Shown here one piece after another: positions 36,833 to 47,219 of a DNA stretch of 64,000 nucleotides (positions within the stretch are counted from its first letter, which is position 1; each line of letters starts with the position of its first letter). The translations under genes and the position numbers were made by a program. The notes beneath the pieces are model-generated. The model saw only the letters and a list, made by a program, of their open reading frames with translations. It searched no databases and had not been told where the DNA came from. Origin of the DNA: Desulfoluna sp. GTDB taxonomy: Bacteria; Desulfobacterota; Desulfobacteria; Desulfobacterales; Desulfolunaceae. Where the stretch lies: positions 1 through 64,000 of the forward strand of contig NZ_JAQYWB010000016.1 in NCBI RefSeq assembly GCF_030145185.1. Reading direction: 5' to 3'.

Positions 36833-37720
36833 TTAATATTTCCCGGTAAGCCCGATAAACGCATCTTCCAGGCTCATGGGCACCGGCGCCAGGGTGAAGC
36901 CCGTCAGACCCCGGGTCGCCAGATGCTCTAACACCTCTTCTTCAGAGCCAAAGCTGTACAGCGCCTGCCGGTCTCCCAAGCCCTCCACGCGGGCGATAAT
37001 ACCGTCGGCTTGAAGGGCCGGCCCGCCCCCGGCTGAGAGCCCATAGCAGCGAAACCCCTCGGTAAAATCCTCCAGGCTGCTGCTGATCAGGGTCCGCCCT
37101 TCATCCAGGATCACGATATCGTCCACAAAACGCTCCAGATCCTGAACAATATGGGAGGTAATGAGGATGGTGGTGCCGTACCGCGAAGCATACTCCACGA
37201 GGTATTCGAGAAACAGCCGGCGGTACCCGGCGTCCAGGCCCAGGGAGTAGTCGTCTAAAATCATCAGCTCAGGCATCTGGGCCAGAATCAGGGCCAGAGT
37301 CACCTGGGAACGCTGTCCGCATGACATGCGGTGGATCTTCCGGTTGTCCGGCAGCCCCAGTTTGTCCATGAGCTCCCGGAACACCGCAGGGTTCCATTTG
37401 GGATAAAAAGACGCGTAAAACCGTTCAGCCTGGGCGATGGTAAAAAACTCATACTGAAGAAAGGTCTCGTGCAGCAGCCCGATGCGGGCCCTTGTCTGCG
37501 GGCTTAAACTGTGGGACGGCTCGCCGAAGATCCGGCACACACCCCCCTTGGGAGAGAGAAACCCCATCATAATATTGATGGAAGTGCTCTTCCCCGCCCC
37601 GTTTTTTCCCAGAAGGCCGAAGATGCGTCCCTTTTTCACCTCAAAGCTGAGGTTTTTAAGCACATCTTTCCCCCCGTAACTGTGGCACAGGTTTTCCACC
37701 TGGATCACCGTATCCGACAT
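36833..37720 (-). CDS. ABC transporter ATP-binding protein with DD-type Walker B
   Basis: 295 residues from the ATG at 37720, which follows AAGGAAACT; an ATG at 37741 overlaps the receptor stop. Walker A is GKNGAGKST, the signature is MSCGQRSQ instead of LSGGQ, and Walker B is LMILDDYSLGLD, in which the usual catalytic Glu is Asp. The switch His is present (ITSHIVQDLE). The C-terminal 80 residues are the extra domain seen in ABC-2 exporter ATPases. Energises the permease and DUF4857-like protein downstream. It begins 20 bases after the TonB-receptor gene, so the two are probably co-transcribed. Confidence 0.87.
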   Translation of the reverse strand: MSDTVIQVENLCHSYGGKDVLKNLSFEVKKGRIFGLLGKNGAGKSTSINIMMGFLSPKGGVCRIFGEPSHSLSPQTRARIGLLHETFLQYEFFTIAQAERFYASFYPKWNPAVFRELMDKLGLPDNRKIHRMSCGQRSQVTLALILAQMPELMILDDYSLGLDAGYRRLFLEYLVEYASRYGTTILITSHIVQDLERFVDDIVILDEGRTLISSSLEDFTEGFRCYGLSAGGGPALQADGIIARVEGLGDRQALYSFGSEEEVLEHLATRGLTGFTLAPVPMSLEDAFIGLTGKY

Positions 37721-37740
37721 AGTTTCCTTGCTCCTTTCCA

Positions 37741-40365
37741 TTAGAAACTCACCTCACCGCCCAGCCAGAATTGGCGACCCAATTCATAGTTTTTTCCCTC
37801 GGCAAGAACTCTTTTGTTAAAGAGGTTATTCACCTCCAGGGTGGTGGTAAACACGCTCTGCCGCCACAGGGGAAGTTTCCATCGGAGCTTGCAATCCACG
37901 ACGATGCTTGAAGAGCGGTCCCGTTCGGCATAGATGGGGAGCTCTTCGGAGACCGGCTTGCCGGTGAGGGGGTTGGTCCGAGCCTGGTCGTCGGGCACCT
38001 GCCTTGTTTTTCCCATGCTTTCTACTTTGGTGTAAGGACCCCGGTATCGGGCGATGGTGGTCAGGGTCATGCGGACGGGAAGAGAGACAATGGCCGTGGC
38101 GTTGGCCATCCAGGGCTTGTTGAAAGTGCTTCTGGGCAGCTCGGCCTTGTAGATCACCTCGTCGCCATACCAGACGCGATCATCGTCCACCTCGCTGTCA
38201 TAGGACCCGTTGGAGGAATCGGTGTCCTGCCAGGTCACATTCAGGTTGAGGCTGTGGGCACCGAGACGACGCCCCCAGGCCACACGGTGGCTCTCATGGT
38301 CGTAAAACCCATCGTTGGTCATGGTGTAATACTTCAAGCCGTTGGGCTGCACGGCCCCGTAGGTTCGGGCGAACTGATCCTGCCCCTTGCGCCGGACATA
38401 CTTGTACCCCAGGGTTCCGCCCCCGAGTTGCTGGTCCACCCCGGCCTGAAATTCATCAGCATAGGGGGTTTTAAGGGTGGAATACGTTTCCACGTTGTTC
38501 CCGGCATCCGACACCGGCCACCAGAACCCACCCTGGGTCCCCGATGGATCGCTACCCGAAAAAACCATGTCCTGATAAGGTTTTCGCACCTCGGTGCGGT
38601 AGGGTTTTTTTGCTTCCCGAAGCTTGTAAGTCATAAAGGTGGCGCTGTGGTAACGGTTGATCCCCGAGGTAAAGACGGTCTGCCCGTTGCCGAAGCTGTC
38701 CCAGGAAGCCGCCATCCTCGGAGCCACATCAAGGTTGTCCATGAAATCATTGGCGGCGATTCGCAGCCCCGGCCGCAGGGTCACGCGGCCGTAAACCATC
38801 TCGTCATCGCCATAAAGGCTCAGGGCGTTGACCACCACCGAAGAGTCATCGGCGTCATAGGCTCTTCGCATGCTGAAGTACTGCTGGTTGTCCTCGCAGT
38901 CGTAGCTGTTGCCGGGGGAAACCACCGTATCGGAGGTCACCGGATCCGTGTAGATCATGGTGGTCTCCTTTCGGTCAAACTGCCCCTTGGTCAGGTCATA
39001 GGCAATACCCGTGCTCAGGGTATGGAGCCCCCCCCACCCGTTAAAAGAGATCTCCGACAGATCGGCGCGGGTGGTGAAGCTCTCCTGGGTCTTGGTGATG
39101 TCCCCATGGCCCCCTTCCTTAGAGTATGCCGAGTTCGCATCGCCCCCCCACGGCTTGGAGGCTGTGGCAAGCCATTGCCGCAAATCCTTTGGAGCCTCGC
39201 GCTCGTTAACGCTCTTCCTCAAGGCCCCCTTCATCTCCAGCTCACCAAAACTCAGCCCCCGGTTCCAGGTGCCCTGGATCCGGCTCCCGCCACCCACGAC
39301 GGTATAATCGCTCCCTTTGACATCCTCAAGGAACCGCTCCTCCTCATAGGGGGAGTGAAAAAGGCTCAGCTCAAAGGAGTTTAAATAATCTGGATCCCAG
39401 GTGAGCTTGGTCATAAAATTCTGGAGCAGCCGCTCTTCATCCTTCCAGCCCTTAAAGTGTCGCTTGGAGATGGTGGAGCGGACCTCGTTCACCGATCCGA
39501 TGGCGCCGAAGGTCTCTCCTATGGGCATGCTGAGGCTGCCGCCGTAGATGTGCTTTTCGAACCGGGGGTCTCCGTCGGCGTCGTCGGACAACGAAGGGGC
39601 AGACGTGTCGTCATCGTCCTCTTCCTCCTCCCACTGGAAAAAATGGGCCCACTGACTCCGGGTGGTCCGGTAGTAGACCTTTCCCTTGGGCTTGATGCCC
39701 GCCTTGACGGTTTTGGCGTCCACCACACCCCCTGAAAAATCACCGAACCGGGCAGGGACGTTGCTGTCGTAAACGGCCACCTCCTCCACCAGGTCCGAAT
39801 CCAGGAAGATTTCCTGGGGGTGGCCGGGCACGTCATTGACCACCTGATGCCGTTCGGATCCCGGGTCCAACAGGCTGTTGTTGGAGATCCCGTCCACGGA
39901 AAAATTGTTCTGGTACGCCTTGCCCCCGGAAATGGAGATATTCACGGGCAGGATCTCGCCGGCTGTCTTGGCCGAGCGCCAGGAGTCGTCCGGCTGGATA
40001 TCCGGCAGCACCAGGAGCAGCTCGTTTAAATCCCCGTTGCCGCCGGAGAGGTGCCGAAGCATCCGATAATCGAGGATAGAGACACCGGAGGCCTTGCTCT
40101 CCATGGTCCCTGTAACGGTAAGGGTCTCCCCTTCCACCGCCACCTCTGTGGTTTTTTTTTGAGCTGTTTTTTCAGCCGTTCGTTCCAGCGGCTCAGAGAC
40201 CGACGACTCGCCGAAAGCCTCCGGGGAGCCTTCCCCGGCCCAACCAGTTGCCGTTGCCCCCGCCACCACCAGGGCCATCACAATCGCCAGCCACACAGGG
40301 CGCCCGCTGTCCTGGCGACGCCCTCGCCCAAGGCCACCGCATCGCCTTACATATTCTCGCATCAT
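37741..40365 (-). CDS. TonB-dependent outer-membrane receptor
   Basis: 874 residues. The signal-like region MALVVAGATATGWAGEG lies unusually far in (about residues 30-47), so the real start may be later than the ATG at 40365. A TonB-box-like ETLTVTGT is followed by a plug domain (GDLNELLLVLPDIQPDDSWRS; ISGGKAYQNNFSVDGIS) and a long beta barrel ending GGEVSF with a C-terminal Phe. It imports a ligand across the outer membrane with TonB energy, or acts as a surface binding protein; the ligand is unknown. Its plug begins with a short form lacking the CarboxypepD-like domain of Bacteroidetes SusC. Confidence 0.9.
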   Translation of the reverse strand: MMREYVRRCGGLGRGRRQDSGRPVWLAIVMALVVAGATATGWAGEGSPEAFGESSVSEPLERTAEKTAQKKTTEVAVEGETLTVTGTMESKASGVSILDYRMLRHLSGGNGDLNELLLVLPDIQPDDSWRSAKTAGEILPVNISISGGKAYQNNFSVDGISNNSLLDPGSERHQVVNDVPGHPQEIFLDSDLVEEVAVYDSNVPARFGDFSGGVVDAKTVKAGIKPKGKVYYRTTRSQWAHFFQWEEEEDDDDTSAPSLSDDADGDPRFEKHIYGGSLSMPIGETFGAIGSVNEVRSTISKRHFKGWKDEERLLQNFMTKLTWDPDYLNSFELSLFHSPYEEERFLEDVKGSDYTVVGGGSRIQGTWNRGLSFGELEMKGALRKSVNEREAPKDLRQWLATASKPWGGDANSAYSKEGGHGDITKTQESFTTRADLSEISFNGWGGLHTLSTGIAYDLTKGQFDRKETTMIYTDPVTSDTVVSPGNSYDCEDNQQYFSMRRAYDADDSSVVVNALSLYGDDEMVYGRVTLRPGLRIAANDFMDNLDVAPRMAASWDSFGNGQTVFTSGINRYHSATFMTYKLREAKKPYRTEVRKPYQDMVFSGSDPSGTQGGFWWPVSDAGNNVETYSTLKTPYADEFQAGVDQQLGGGTLGYKYVRRKGQDQFARTYGAVQPNGLKYYTMTNDGFYDHESHRVAWGRRLGAHSLNLNVTWQDTDSSNGSYDSEVDDDRVWYGDEVIYKAELPRSTFNKPWMANATAIVSLPVRMTLTTIARYRGPYTKVESMGKTRQVPDDQARTNPLTGKPVSEELPIYAERDRSSSIVVDCKLRWKLPLWRQSVFTTTLEVNNLFNKRVLAEGKNYELGRQFWLGGEVSF

Positions 40366-40383
40366 AAATCACACTTCCATCTG

Positions 40384-40412
40384 AAAGGGGCCTTCCATGG
40401 GAAGGGCCCCTT
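40384..40412 (-). other. intercistronic hairpin between lipoprotein and receptor genes
   Basis: On the minus strand AAGGGGCCCTTCC CAT GGAAGGCCCCTTT forms a strong stem with one bulged C but only three T after it. It could attenuate or process the transcript between the two genes rather than end it. Confidence 0.45.
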
Positions 40413-40488
40413 GGGGTATATCCGGTCAGCCGCCCCGTCTCACTGACAACAGCGCAGCCAAATCCAACCACATATTCGGCACGGCTTC

Positions 40489-43400
40489 TCAGTCGGCAAA
40501 CAGAGGACGGGTGTCCGTCGTATCCGGGATGCCGTCTCCGTCGCTGTCCGGGTCCAAGGTCAGGCCCGATGCAGCAATGTCCGCAGGAGTTGCCAAGGGA
40601 CTGAAAAAGTTCGGTAGGCCGTCGCCGTCAGTGTCGACCTGTGCGATCCAATAGTCAGGTTTGGGACTGTATGAGGATTTTTGAGGAAAATGATCCCGCC
40701 CCGTCAAGCTGGCGGCCACCATTTTGATTCCCTGGTTAATTTCCGAGGTGTTCCCAAGAGCCCTGGCCACATCAAGGGCCTTGGCAGTGGCATCAGCATG
40801 GGCATAAGCATATACTAAGGTTTTTTCGCTCACTGTTTTGGAGGATTCCCCGACACAAAGCGTGACACACACGTCGTCGTCATAAAATACGTCCTTGGTG
40901 GCAATCACGTTGTCCAAAGCAGCCACGGCGTCATCCGTCTGCCCGAATGCAACCAACAGCTTTGATAACTGAATGAGGTTTCCACCCCGATCTTTCAGGA
41001 GACTATCGTGCTTTCCATAATTTCCCGTGGCCCACTGGTCGTCTGTGAGGGACTCATCAAAAATAAGGACGCTCTTGGCCGCATACATGTTTGCCGCCTC
41101 CGTGACCTTTCCTCGATCCCCGAGTATCTGATAGGCACGCATGAGCCAATGGTACATTTCTGCCATTTTTTCTGCGTCGAGCTCTCCCCCACGCACGGCA
41201 TCTGCTGCAAGCCGGGCATCGTCCAGACACCGGGTCATTCGGGAGTCATGACCAAGCCCGTGCCACCCCAGAGCCGTATCGCATAGGGCCTGGACCTTCC
41301 ATAGGGCACCGGAGATGCTGTAAGCCTGCGCCTCCGCTTTTTCAAGGTTCGCCTCCTGCCCGGCGACATGGCCCATCAGCCCATAGAGATATGCCAGCTT
41401 AACGTACCCTCGCTGCACCTTGACCTTGTAATTGAGTTCCCCATCATCCGTGGCAAAGGCGTCCAGGAGCCCCCTGGCTTTTTCAAGGGCCTGAACCGCG
41501 TGGGGGTACCGATGGGGGCCTTTGGCGATAAGGCTGGCCGCGATGTATTTCACCTTCGTATTGGCAGCAAAATACGTCAGGGCATCAACCTTGTAAGCCA
41601 CCTCGTCTTCGGGGTCCTTGTCGGTAATCAGGTCCACCGTCGCAAAGGCGCCCACCATATCCTCGCCAGCCACAGCCTTGCTGGTGGCCAGCGAGGCGTA
41701 GATATATTTCCGGTAGCGTGAGGAAAACCCATCGGTGAGGGCCTGGGCAATCCCGTCCTCGCCAATGGCAAACAAGGAAGGGATACCCCATTTCGCCAGA
41801 AATAATTCGGTTCTTTCGGCTGTGTAGGCATAGGTATCCCGCAGCTCTTTGATCAAATTGTAGGCCTCCAGGGCACCGGCCTTGTATGAAGCACCCCCAA
41901 AGTTCTCGTACAAAGAACCGTAGAGTTCCAACGTCTTGGTAAGGTTGTAAACCCTGGCCAGATAGTAATCGACGATAGCGGGATCATCCGGTTTCTTCGG
42001 GTAATCGGGATTGGCCGCATCGTTGGCTGGAACCTCTTTGGCCAACGCCAACATCACGCCGGGATACACAGCGGCCTGAGCTTCATTGCCCTCTTCTATA
42101 TAGACATCAGCCGTCTTGTTCATGGAAACAATGATACGTGGGAGGGCCGACTTATTTAACTCAGACATGGCGATGGTGCACTCTTCCATATATTCAGTCA
42201 GGGCATCCGCCCTGTCCATCGCGCCCGCAGCCCTGTAACCCCTAATGAGGCACTGCACTCCAGCCGCGTCTTTGCCATTGAAAAAGGCCTTGCCCACGGA
42301 CTCTATCTTTTTTTTATACAAGGGTTCCGCTTTCTTAAAGGCCCCCACCACTTTCTCTTGGGAAATGCTCCCGGTACGCTCTTTGAAATCATGCAGAGAG
42401 GCTCCCAGCCGCCGTAGCCCCTCGGCGCGGCACCAGGTAGAAAAAATCTTCGTATCGAGAATGGTTTCCGCCTCTGTAAAAAAGCCTGCCTCGGCCAGTC
42501 CGTGGGCGATGCGCTCCAGAATGTAGTCGTTGACCGTATCATCCCGCACCGTCTCGATAAGCTTTTCAGCCTTGTACAGATGGGAGGCATCGGAATTGAA
42601 ATAGTAGGCCAGACGCTTGGCGTTGTCGTTGCCCAGCAGTTCGCTTGCAAACAGGGATTCCCTGATATCGTATTTTGCCGCCACCGGAGTGATGATAGCA
42701 GCAATCTCCGTGTTCTCCCGGACCCAGCTGGTGAGGACCGGAAAGGTGTCCCCCAAAAAGATGTCGTAGGTTTCGATGCCGGAGGTCCTGAGCACCCAGC
42801 GGATGACACGTTCAGGGGCCATGCTCTCAAGGTGAATGGAACGGCCGCCTGTGGCCGCTAAGATATCCCCGATGAGATGGCTCGCGCGGGCCTTAAAATC
42901 CGGGTCCTCCTTTGAGGAGGCAGGGCTGTTGGCGTCCAGGACGTCGGCCAGGCAGGTAAAAAGACGTTGTCTCACAAACACCTCACCGGGAGCGTCCCCC
43001 CTTTCGAGGGCGCCCTTGATGACGGCAACCACCTCGTCAAGTTCGGGGTGCTCTGAAGTATCGGGGAGCCCGTCCGCTGAAAACGCAACCCCGTCAAAGG
43101 CGCTGCCCTTGCATCCCTGGGTCCTTCTGGCCGTCGCCACCAAAGAGAGCATCATGGTCTTGGCGTGAAAACTGCCCCCTTCCACCGTAGGCCGGGCAGT
43201 CAGCTTGGCCTCTGCAACCTTCAGCATATCGGCCACGGCAGTGCGGGCTGCGCTCAGGGACGAGCCGCTTGCCACATCAAGGCCCACCAGGGTGGTCACC
43301 GGGCTCACCACAACGGCCCCTGTGTTGCCTTCAAACATCTCCAGAGGGGCCATCATGACCATCCCCCTGAAGCTAATTCCCTCGGGCCCGGTGGTGCCGT

Positions 43401-43689
43401 CTTTGCCGCCCCGGGCAAAAAGCATCAGGTCTTTAAGGGCCACCCCCGCATCCACGGCCACAGTAAACCGGCCCTGCTCATCGGTGACGCAGGGCCCGTA
43501 AAGGCCACCACTGCCGTCCCTTCGCAACGCATAGACCGTGGCTTTTGACACGGGGCCGTCTTCCACAACCCCGGACAGGGTCGTTGGCTGACCCGGGTCC
43601 GTTCCGCCTCCCCCAGACCCGCCACACGCCGACAGGTTCAGGGCCAAGATGGCCGCCAGGAGCAACCGGGTCCATACGTAATTTTTCAT
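40489..43689 (-). CDS. large lipoprotein with helical repeats and C-terminal Ca-binding repeats
   Basis: 1066 residues from the ATG at 43689, which has AAGGA upstream. The lipobox is LSAC (Cys22), followed by a Gly-rich linker (GGSGGGG). Residues 35-110 look like a carboxypeptidase-regulatory-like beta domain (LSGVVEDGPVSKATVYAL...). About residues 330-1000 are helical repeats of TPR-like look (for example NYILERIAHGLAEAGFFTEAE; AYSISGALWKVQALCDTALGWHGLG). The C-terminus has two thrombospondin type 3 calcium-binding repeats (DTDGDGLPNFFSP; DPDSDGDGIPDTTDTRP). It lies 123 bases upstream of the TonB receptor; a surface or outer-membrane partner of that receptor is a reasonable inference. Confidence 0.8.
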   Translation of the reverse strand: MKNYVWTRLLLAAILALNLSACGGSGGGGTDPGQPTTLSGVVEDGPVSKATVYALRRDGSGGLYGPCVTDEQGRFTVAVDAGVALKDLMLFARGGKDGTTGPEGISFRGMVMMAPLEMFEGNTGAVVVSPVTTLVGLDVASGSSLSAARTAVADMLKVAEAKLTARPTVEGGSFHAKTMMLSLVATARRTQGCKGSAFDGVAFSADGLPDTSEHPELDEVVAVIKGALERGDAPGEVFVRQRLFTCLADVLDANSPASSKEDPDFKARASHLIGDILAATGGRSIHLESMAPERVIRWVLRTSGIETYDIFLGDTFPVLTSWVRENTEIAAIITPVAAKYDIRESLFASELLGNDNAKRLAYYFNSDASHLYKAEKLIETVRDDTVNDYILERIAHGLAEAGFFTEAETILDTKIFSTWCRAEGLRRLGASLHDFKERTGSISQEKVVGAFKKAEPLYKKKIESVGKAFFNGKDAAGVQCLIRGYRAAGAMDRADALTEYMEECTIAMSELNKSALPRIIVSMNKTADVYIEEGNEAQAAVYPGVMLALAKEVPANDAANPDYPKKPDDPAIVDYYLARVYNLTKTLELYGSLYENFGGASYKAGALEAYNLIKELRDTYAYTAERTELFLAKWGIPSLFAIGEDGIAQALTDGFSSRYRKYIYASLATSKAVAGEDMVGAFATVDLITDKDPEDEVAYKVDALTYFAANTKVKYIAASLIAKGPHRYPHAVQALEKARGLLDAFATDDGELNYKVKVQRGYVKLAYLYGLMGHVAGQEANLEKAEAQAYSISGALWKVQALCDTALGWHGLGHDSRMTRCLDDARLAADAVRGGELDAEKMAEMYHWLMRAYQILGDRGKVTEAANMYAAKSVLIFDESLTDDQWATGNYGKHDSLLKDRGGNLIQLSKLLVAFGQTDDAVAALDNVIATKDVFYDDDVCVTLCVGESSKTVSEKTLVYAYAHADATAKALDVARALGNTSEINQGIKMVAASLTGRDHFPQKSSYSPKPDYWIAQVDTDGDGLPNFFSPLATPADIAASGLTLDPDSDGDGIPDTTDTRPLFAD

Positions 43690-44318
43690 CAATTCATCCT
43701 TAAATATTTCTGGTTCACATCACATCAATCAGCAACGGCCCTCATACAAAGGTATTGAGGTTCGGGCTGAAAATGGACCGGCCTTCCGGCAGGGCTCGCT
43801 TGTCCTCATTGTCTATCAGCGAAAAAAACGGTTATCGCCCAGCGAAACAATCTTCGAACGCTCATTTTTATGTTACCTGTCCCTTTTTACGGTGCTCGCA
43901 CTGCCCTCGCTTTGAGTTGGACACAAAAACAGATTTCGGCTCAACTAACTTTTTGTCGTTTGGCACAGACATCTATCGATTAGCCCTTTGGCTGTCAAGG
44001 TATTTTTGGCATTCAACTATTTTCTTGGATCGCCTAAAAAAAGAAAAAAGCTTTGTAATTAAGCAGTTACAGCCTGGCATGAACGATCAACACAAATTCA
44101 ACCCATTGACAAATGGTATAAGGCCCAGTACTTAACTGCCTTGTTTGGACTGCCGAAACTATATTGGCAGTCAAAACGAAAACCGCCGACCGCACTTAAA
44201 ATTATCGGGTTCACGCTGTCCTGCCTTTCACACCGACGTGAGGCGATGGACACGGCGCACCGTTTTCCGAGCTGGCCTTTAGCAGCTCCCGACCCCATTT
44301 TTACGGAGTAAACCGTCC
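43690..44318. other. divergent intergenic region, AT-richer, no gene seen
   Basis: About 630 bases between the divergent lipoprotein and M16 peptidase genes, noticeably AT-richer than the surroundings from about 43860 to 44200. It should hold two promoters, but none is clear. It contains CTCAACTAACTTTTTG at 43940-43955, a string found again 155 bases upstream of the kexin-like gene (58239). No copy of the interspersed repeats occurs here. Confidence 0.5.
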
Positions 44319-47219
44319 ATGAAACCAAGCCCAAACCCAAACCCAAACACAAGCCTCGCCTCCGTTTCCGTGTCCCCGACCGGAACCCGCAGCAAAGGCT
44401 CTCTGTTTCTTTTTTTTACAGCCCTCCTGCTTCTGGGCAGCGCCTGCGCGGTTCTCAAATCCCCCTCCCAGACAACCGAGCCCCTCCCTGTCAGCAAAAA
44501 AATACTCACCGGCACTCTGGACAACGGGCTCCGGTACTACATTCGCCAAAACCCCTACCCGGAGGACCGCGTGGAACTCCGGCTCAACGTCCGCACCGGG
44601 TCCCTCAATGAGACAGGCAAAGAGTTGGGCCTCGCCCACTTCGTAGAACACATGGCCTTTAACGGAATCCGCCATTTTGAACACAACGAGCTCATCGCAT
44701 TCATTGAGGAGGCGGGCCTCACCTTCGGAGCCCACACCAACGCCTACACCTCCACCGAGGTCACAAACTACCAGCTCAGCATGCCCCTGAACCGTCCCGA
44801 GCTGCTGGATAAAGCTTTTTTGGTGTTGGGAGATTGGGCCGACGGCCTGCTCTTTGATCCGAGCGAAATCGAAAAGGAAAAAGGGGTGATTGTCGAAGAA
44901 TGGCGCATGCGTGATGGCGTGCGAAAGCGAATCAGCAATCAAAGCCGGGCCGTGCTGCTGGCCGGGTCCCTCTACCCCGAACGGGACCCCATCGGTGAAA
45001 TGCCCATTGTGCGGGGAGCGGATCGCGCTGTCCTGAAAGGGTATTACGACGCCAACTACACCCCGGATCGCATGAGCGTTGTGGTGGTGGGTAATATTGA
45101 TGTAAACGACATGAAAACACGCATCGAAACCGCCCTGGGCGATGTCGCCCCCCGAAAGCCCCGCGCAGCCGCCTCAAAAGAGGTGCCCCTCACCCCGGGC
45201 CTGCGTGTCACCACCCTCACCGACCCCGAGCTCACCTCCGGGGTCGTGGCCACCGACCACCTCTTCTCCCGAACCCCCACCACCACCTTCGAGGACTTTA
45301 AACGGGACCTCACGGAACAGCTGGCCTTCTCCGCCTTTAACCGACGCGTTCAGAAAAAGATCACCGACCAAGAGCTTCCCCTGCTCCGCGCCTTTGCCCG
45401 GGTCACGAATATTGAAAGCAACCTGTGCACGGCCCGCTTCATGGCCCGCCCCGTTAAAGGGAAGGTCTCCGAAGGGATCTTTGCTCTCTACGCCGAGATG
45501 GAGCGGGTTCGCCGCTTCGGTTTTCTGCCCGAAGAGCTTGCCGAACAAAAAGCCGCCTTCAAAAAGGCCCTGACCGAAGCGGCCCGCCCCGGTCGCCGCG
45601 TGGAGTCGTCCGACCACGCCAACGCCATCTGCGAATTTGACACCAGCGGTGGGTCCCTGACGGATCCCGACCAGAATCTGGCCCTGTTCCTCCAGGCCGA
45701 AGCGAACATCTCCGAAGGGGACCTGAACCGGGCCTTTGGTCGATGCCTCTCCCCTGCGAGCCGCTCCGTCCTCTTCACCTTCCCAGAAAAAAGAAAAGAC
45801 GAAACCCTCTCAAAACCGGAGATCACCGCCCTGATGACCAAGGCCCACCAAACGGCCCTGACGCCCTACACCCTGGCCCCGGCCATCACCTCACTGCTCC
45901 CCACACCGCCCCAGGGCGGTGCCGTGGCGGACAGACAAAAAATGTCCACCATCGACGGCCTCTCCTACACCCTCTCCAACGGAACCCGCCTTATCATCAA
46001 GCCCACCTCCTACACCCCCGGCGAGTTCCTCATCCGAGGAACCGCCAAGGGGGGCCTCTCAAGCGTCCCAGATGCCGATTACAAACGAGTGTCCATGGCC
46101 GCCACCTTAGTCAATCAAAGCGGTTTTAAAGGGATCGCACTCGCTGAGCTGAACCGATTCCTGGCGGGCCGGAGCGTCAATATCTCCCCCTCCCTGAATG
46201 CCAACACCACCTCCTTGACCGGTGGCGCTGCGACCGTTGAGGCCGAGACACTCTTTCAGATGCTGCGTCTTTACTTTATCGCCCCTGACGTCTCCCCCAA
46301 GGCTCTGTCCATACACAAAGCGCGGATGACACAAAGCATCAATGCCCGGGCCCAGGATAAGAAATTCCTCTTCTCTGCAAAGGCTGCCGAGGCACGCCAC
46401 AACGATAAATTCCGAGACCAGCCCCTGGCCACAGGCGACCTGGAAACGCTTACCCCTGAGGCCCTCCTCGCTGATTATCAAGGTTTTTTTGCCTCACCCT
46501 CCACATTTACATTTACCGTTGTGGGGGACGTAAAGCCCAATGAGATCGCCGACCTGGCCGCCCGCTACCTGGGCGACATTCCAGCCATAACCAATGAAAG
46601 AAAAGGGGTGGACCGCGGCCTCCGACAAAATCCTGTCGCAGGCCCTTCAAGTATCCGCCTCACCGGCAAAGGCGACCTGGCCGAGCGCGCCTCGATCTCC
46701 GCCTTCTACGAAAAAGAGAGCCATTTCACCCTCAAACGAAACGTTCAGCTCTCCATCTTGAGGAGAATCCTCTCCCGCAGGTTCAGGCTCTCCGTCCGAG
46801 AGGAGATCGGAGGGGTCTACGCCATCTCCGCCGGGCTCCGCATCCTGCCCGAACCCACTCCCCTGTTCAAAGGATCCCTCTCATTTACCTGCGACCCGCA
46901 GCGCGTGGATGAGCTGATTCCCCTTGCCGAAGGCATCCTGCGGGACATAGGCGAAAACGGCGTGACAAAGCAGGAGATGGAGATGGCAGTGAAACAAAGC
47001 CTCACCTCCCTGGTCCAGGTCCAGAAAAAGGACCGCTATTGGTTAGGCACCCTCTCTACGACCTTTGCCTACGACTGGCCCCTTGATGAGGTGGTAAACC
47101 GCGAAGACACCCTGCGCAGCACCACCCTTGAGGAGCTCAACACCCTGGCCGCTGAAACACTCACCGGTATCAAAGGATTTATCACCGTCTACACCCCCGA
47201 AATAAAGGAGGCTTCATGA
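44319..47219 (+). CDS. M16 (insulinase-family) zinc peptidase, predicted lipoprotein
   Basis: 966 residues. After an odd N-terminal n-region with a CCCAAA hexanucleotide repeat (PNPNPNTS), a hydrophobic stretch ends in LLGSAC (lipobox, Cys43). The inverted zinc motif HFVEH is at 106-110, with the third ligand Glu in VIVEEWRM about 80 residues later. A second, inactive M16 half follows (from about residue 545). This is the one-chain, two-halves layout of PqqL-like and pitrilysin-type peptidases, which degrade peptides within an enclosed chamber. The stop overlaps the yejA start by 4 bases (ATGA), so peptide cleavage and peptide uptake are likely linked. Confidence 0.88.
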   Translation: MKPSPNPNPNTSLASVSVSPTGTRSKGSLFLFFTALLLLGSACAVLKSPSQTTEPLPVSKKILTGTLDNGLRYYIRQNPYPEDRVELRLNVRTGSLNETGKELGLAHFVEHMAFNGIRHFEHNELIAFIEEAGLTFGAHTNAYTSTEVTNYQLSMPLNRPELLDKAFLVLGDWADGLLFDPSEIEKEKGVIVEEWRMRDGVRKRISNQSRAVLLAGSLYPERDPIGEMPIVRGADRAVLKGYYDANYTPDRMSVVVVGNIDVNDMKTRIETALGDVAPRKPRAAASKEVPLTPGLRVTTLTDPELTSGVVATDHLFSRTPTTTFEDFKRDLTEQLAFSAFNRRVQKKITDQELPLLRAFARVTNIESNLCTARFMARPVKGKVSEGIFALYAEMERVRRFGFLPEELAEQKAAFKKALTEAARPGRRVESSDHANAICEFDTSGGSLTDPDQNLALFLQAEANISEGDLNRAFGRCLSPASRSVLFTFPEKRKDETLSKPEITALMTKAHQTALTPYTLAPAITSLLPTPPQGGAVADRQKMSTIDGLSYTLSNGTRLIIKPTSYTPGEFLIRGTAKGGLSSVPDADYKRVSMAATLVNQSGFKGIALAELNRFLAGRSVNISPSLNANTTSLTGGAATVEAETLFQMLRLYFIAPDVSPKALSIHKARMTQSINARAQDKKFLFSAKAAEARHNDKFRDQPLATGDLETLTPEALLADYQGFFASPSTFTFTVVGDVKPNEIADLAARYLGDIPAITNERKGVDRGLRQNPVAGPSSIRLTGKGDLAERASISAFYEKESHFTLKRNVQLSILRRILSRRFRLSVREEIGGVYAISAGLRILPEPTPLFKGSLSFTCDPQRVDELIPLAEGILRDIGENGVTKQEMEMAVKQSLTSLVQVQKKDRYWLGTLSTTFAYDWPLDEVVNREDTLRSTTLEELNTLAAETLTGIKGFITVYTPEIKEAS

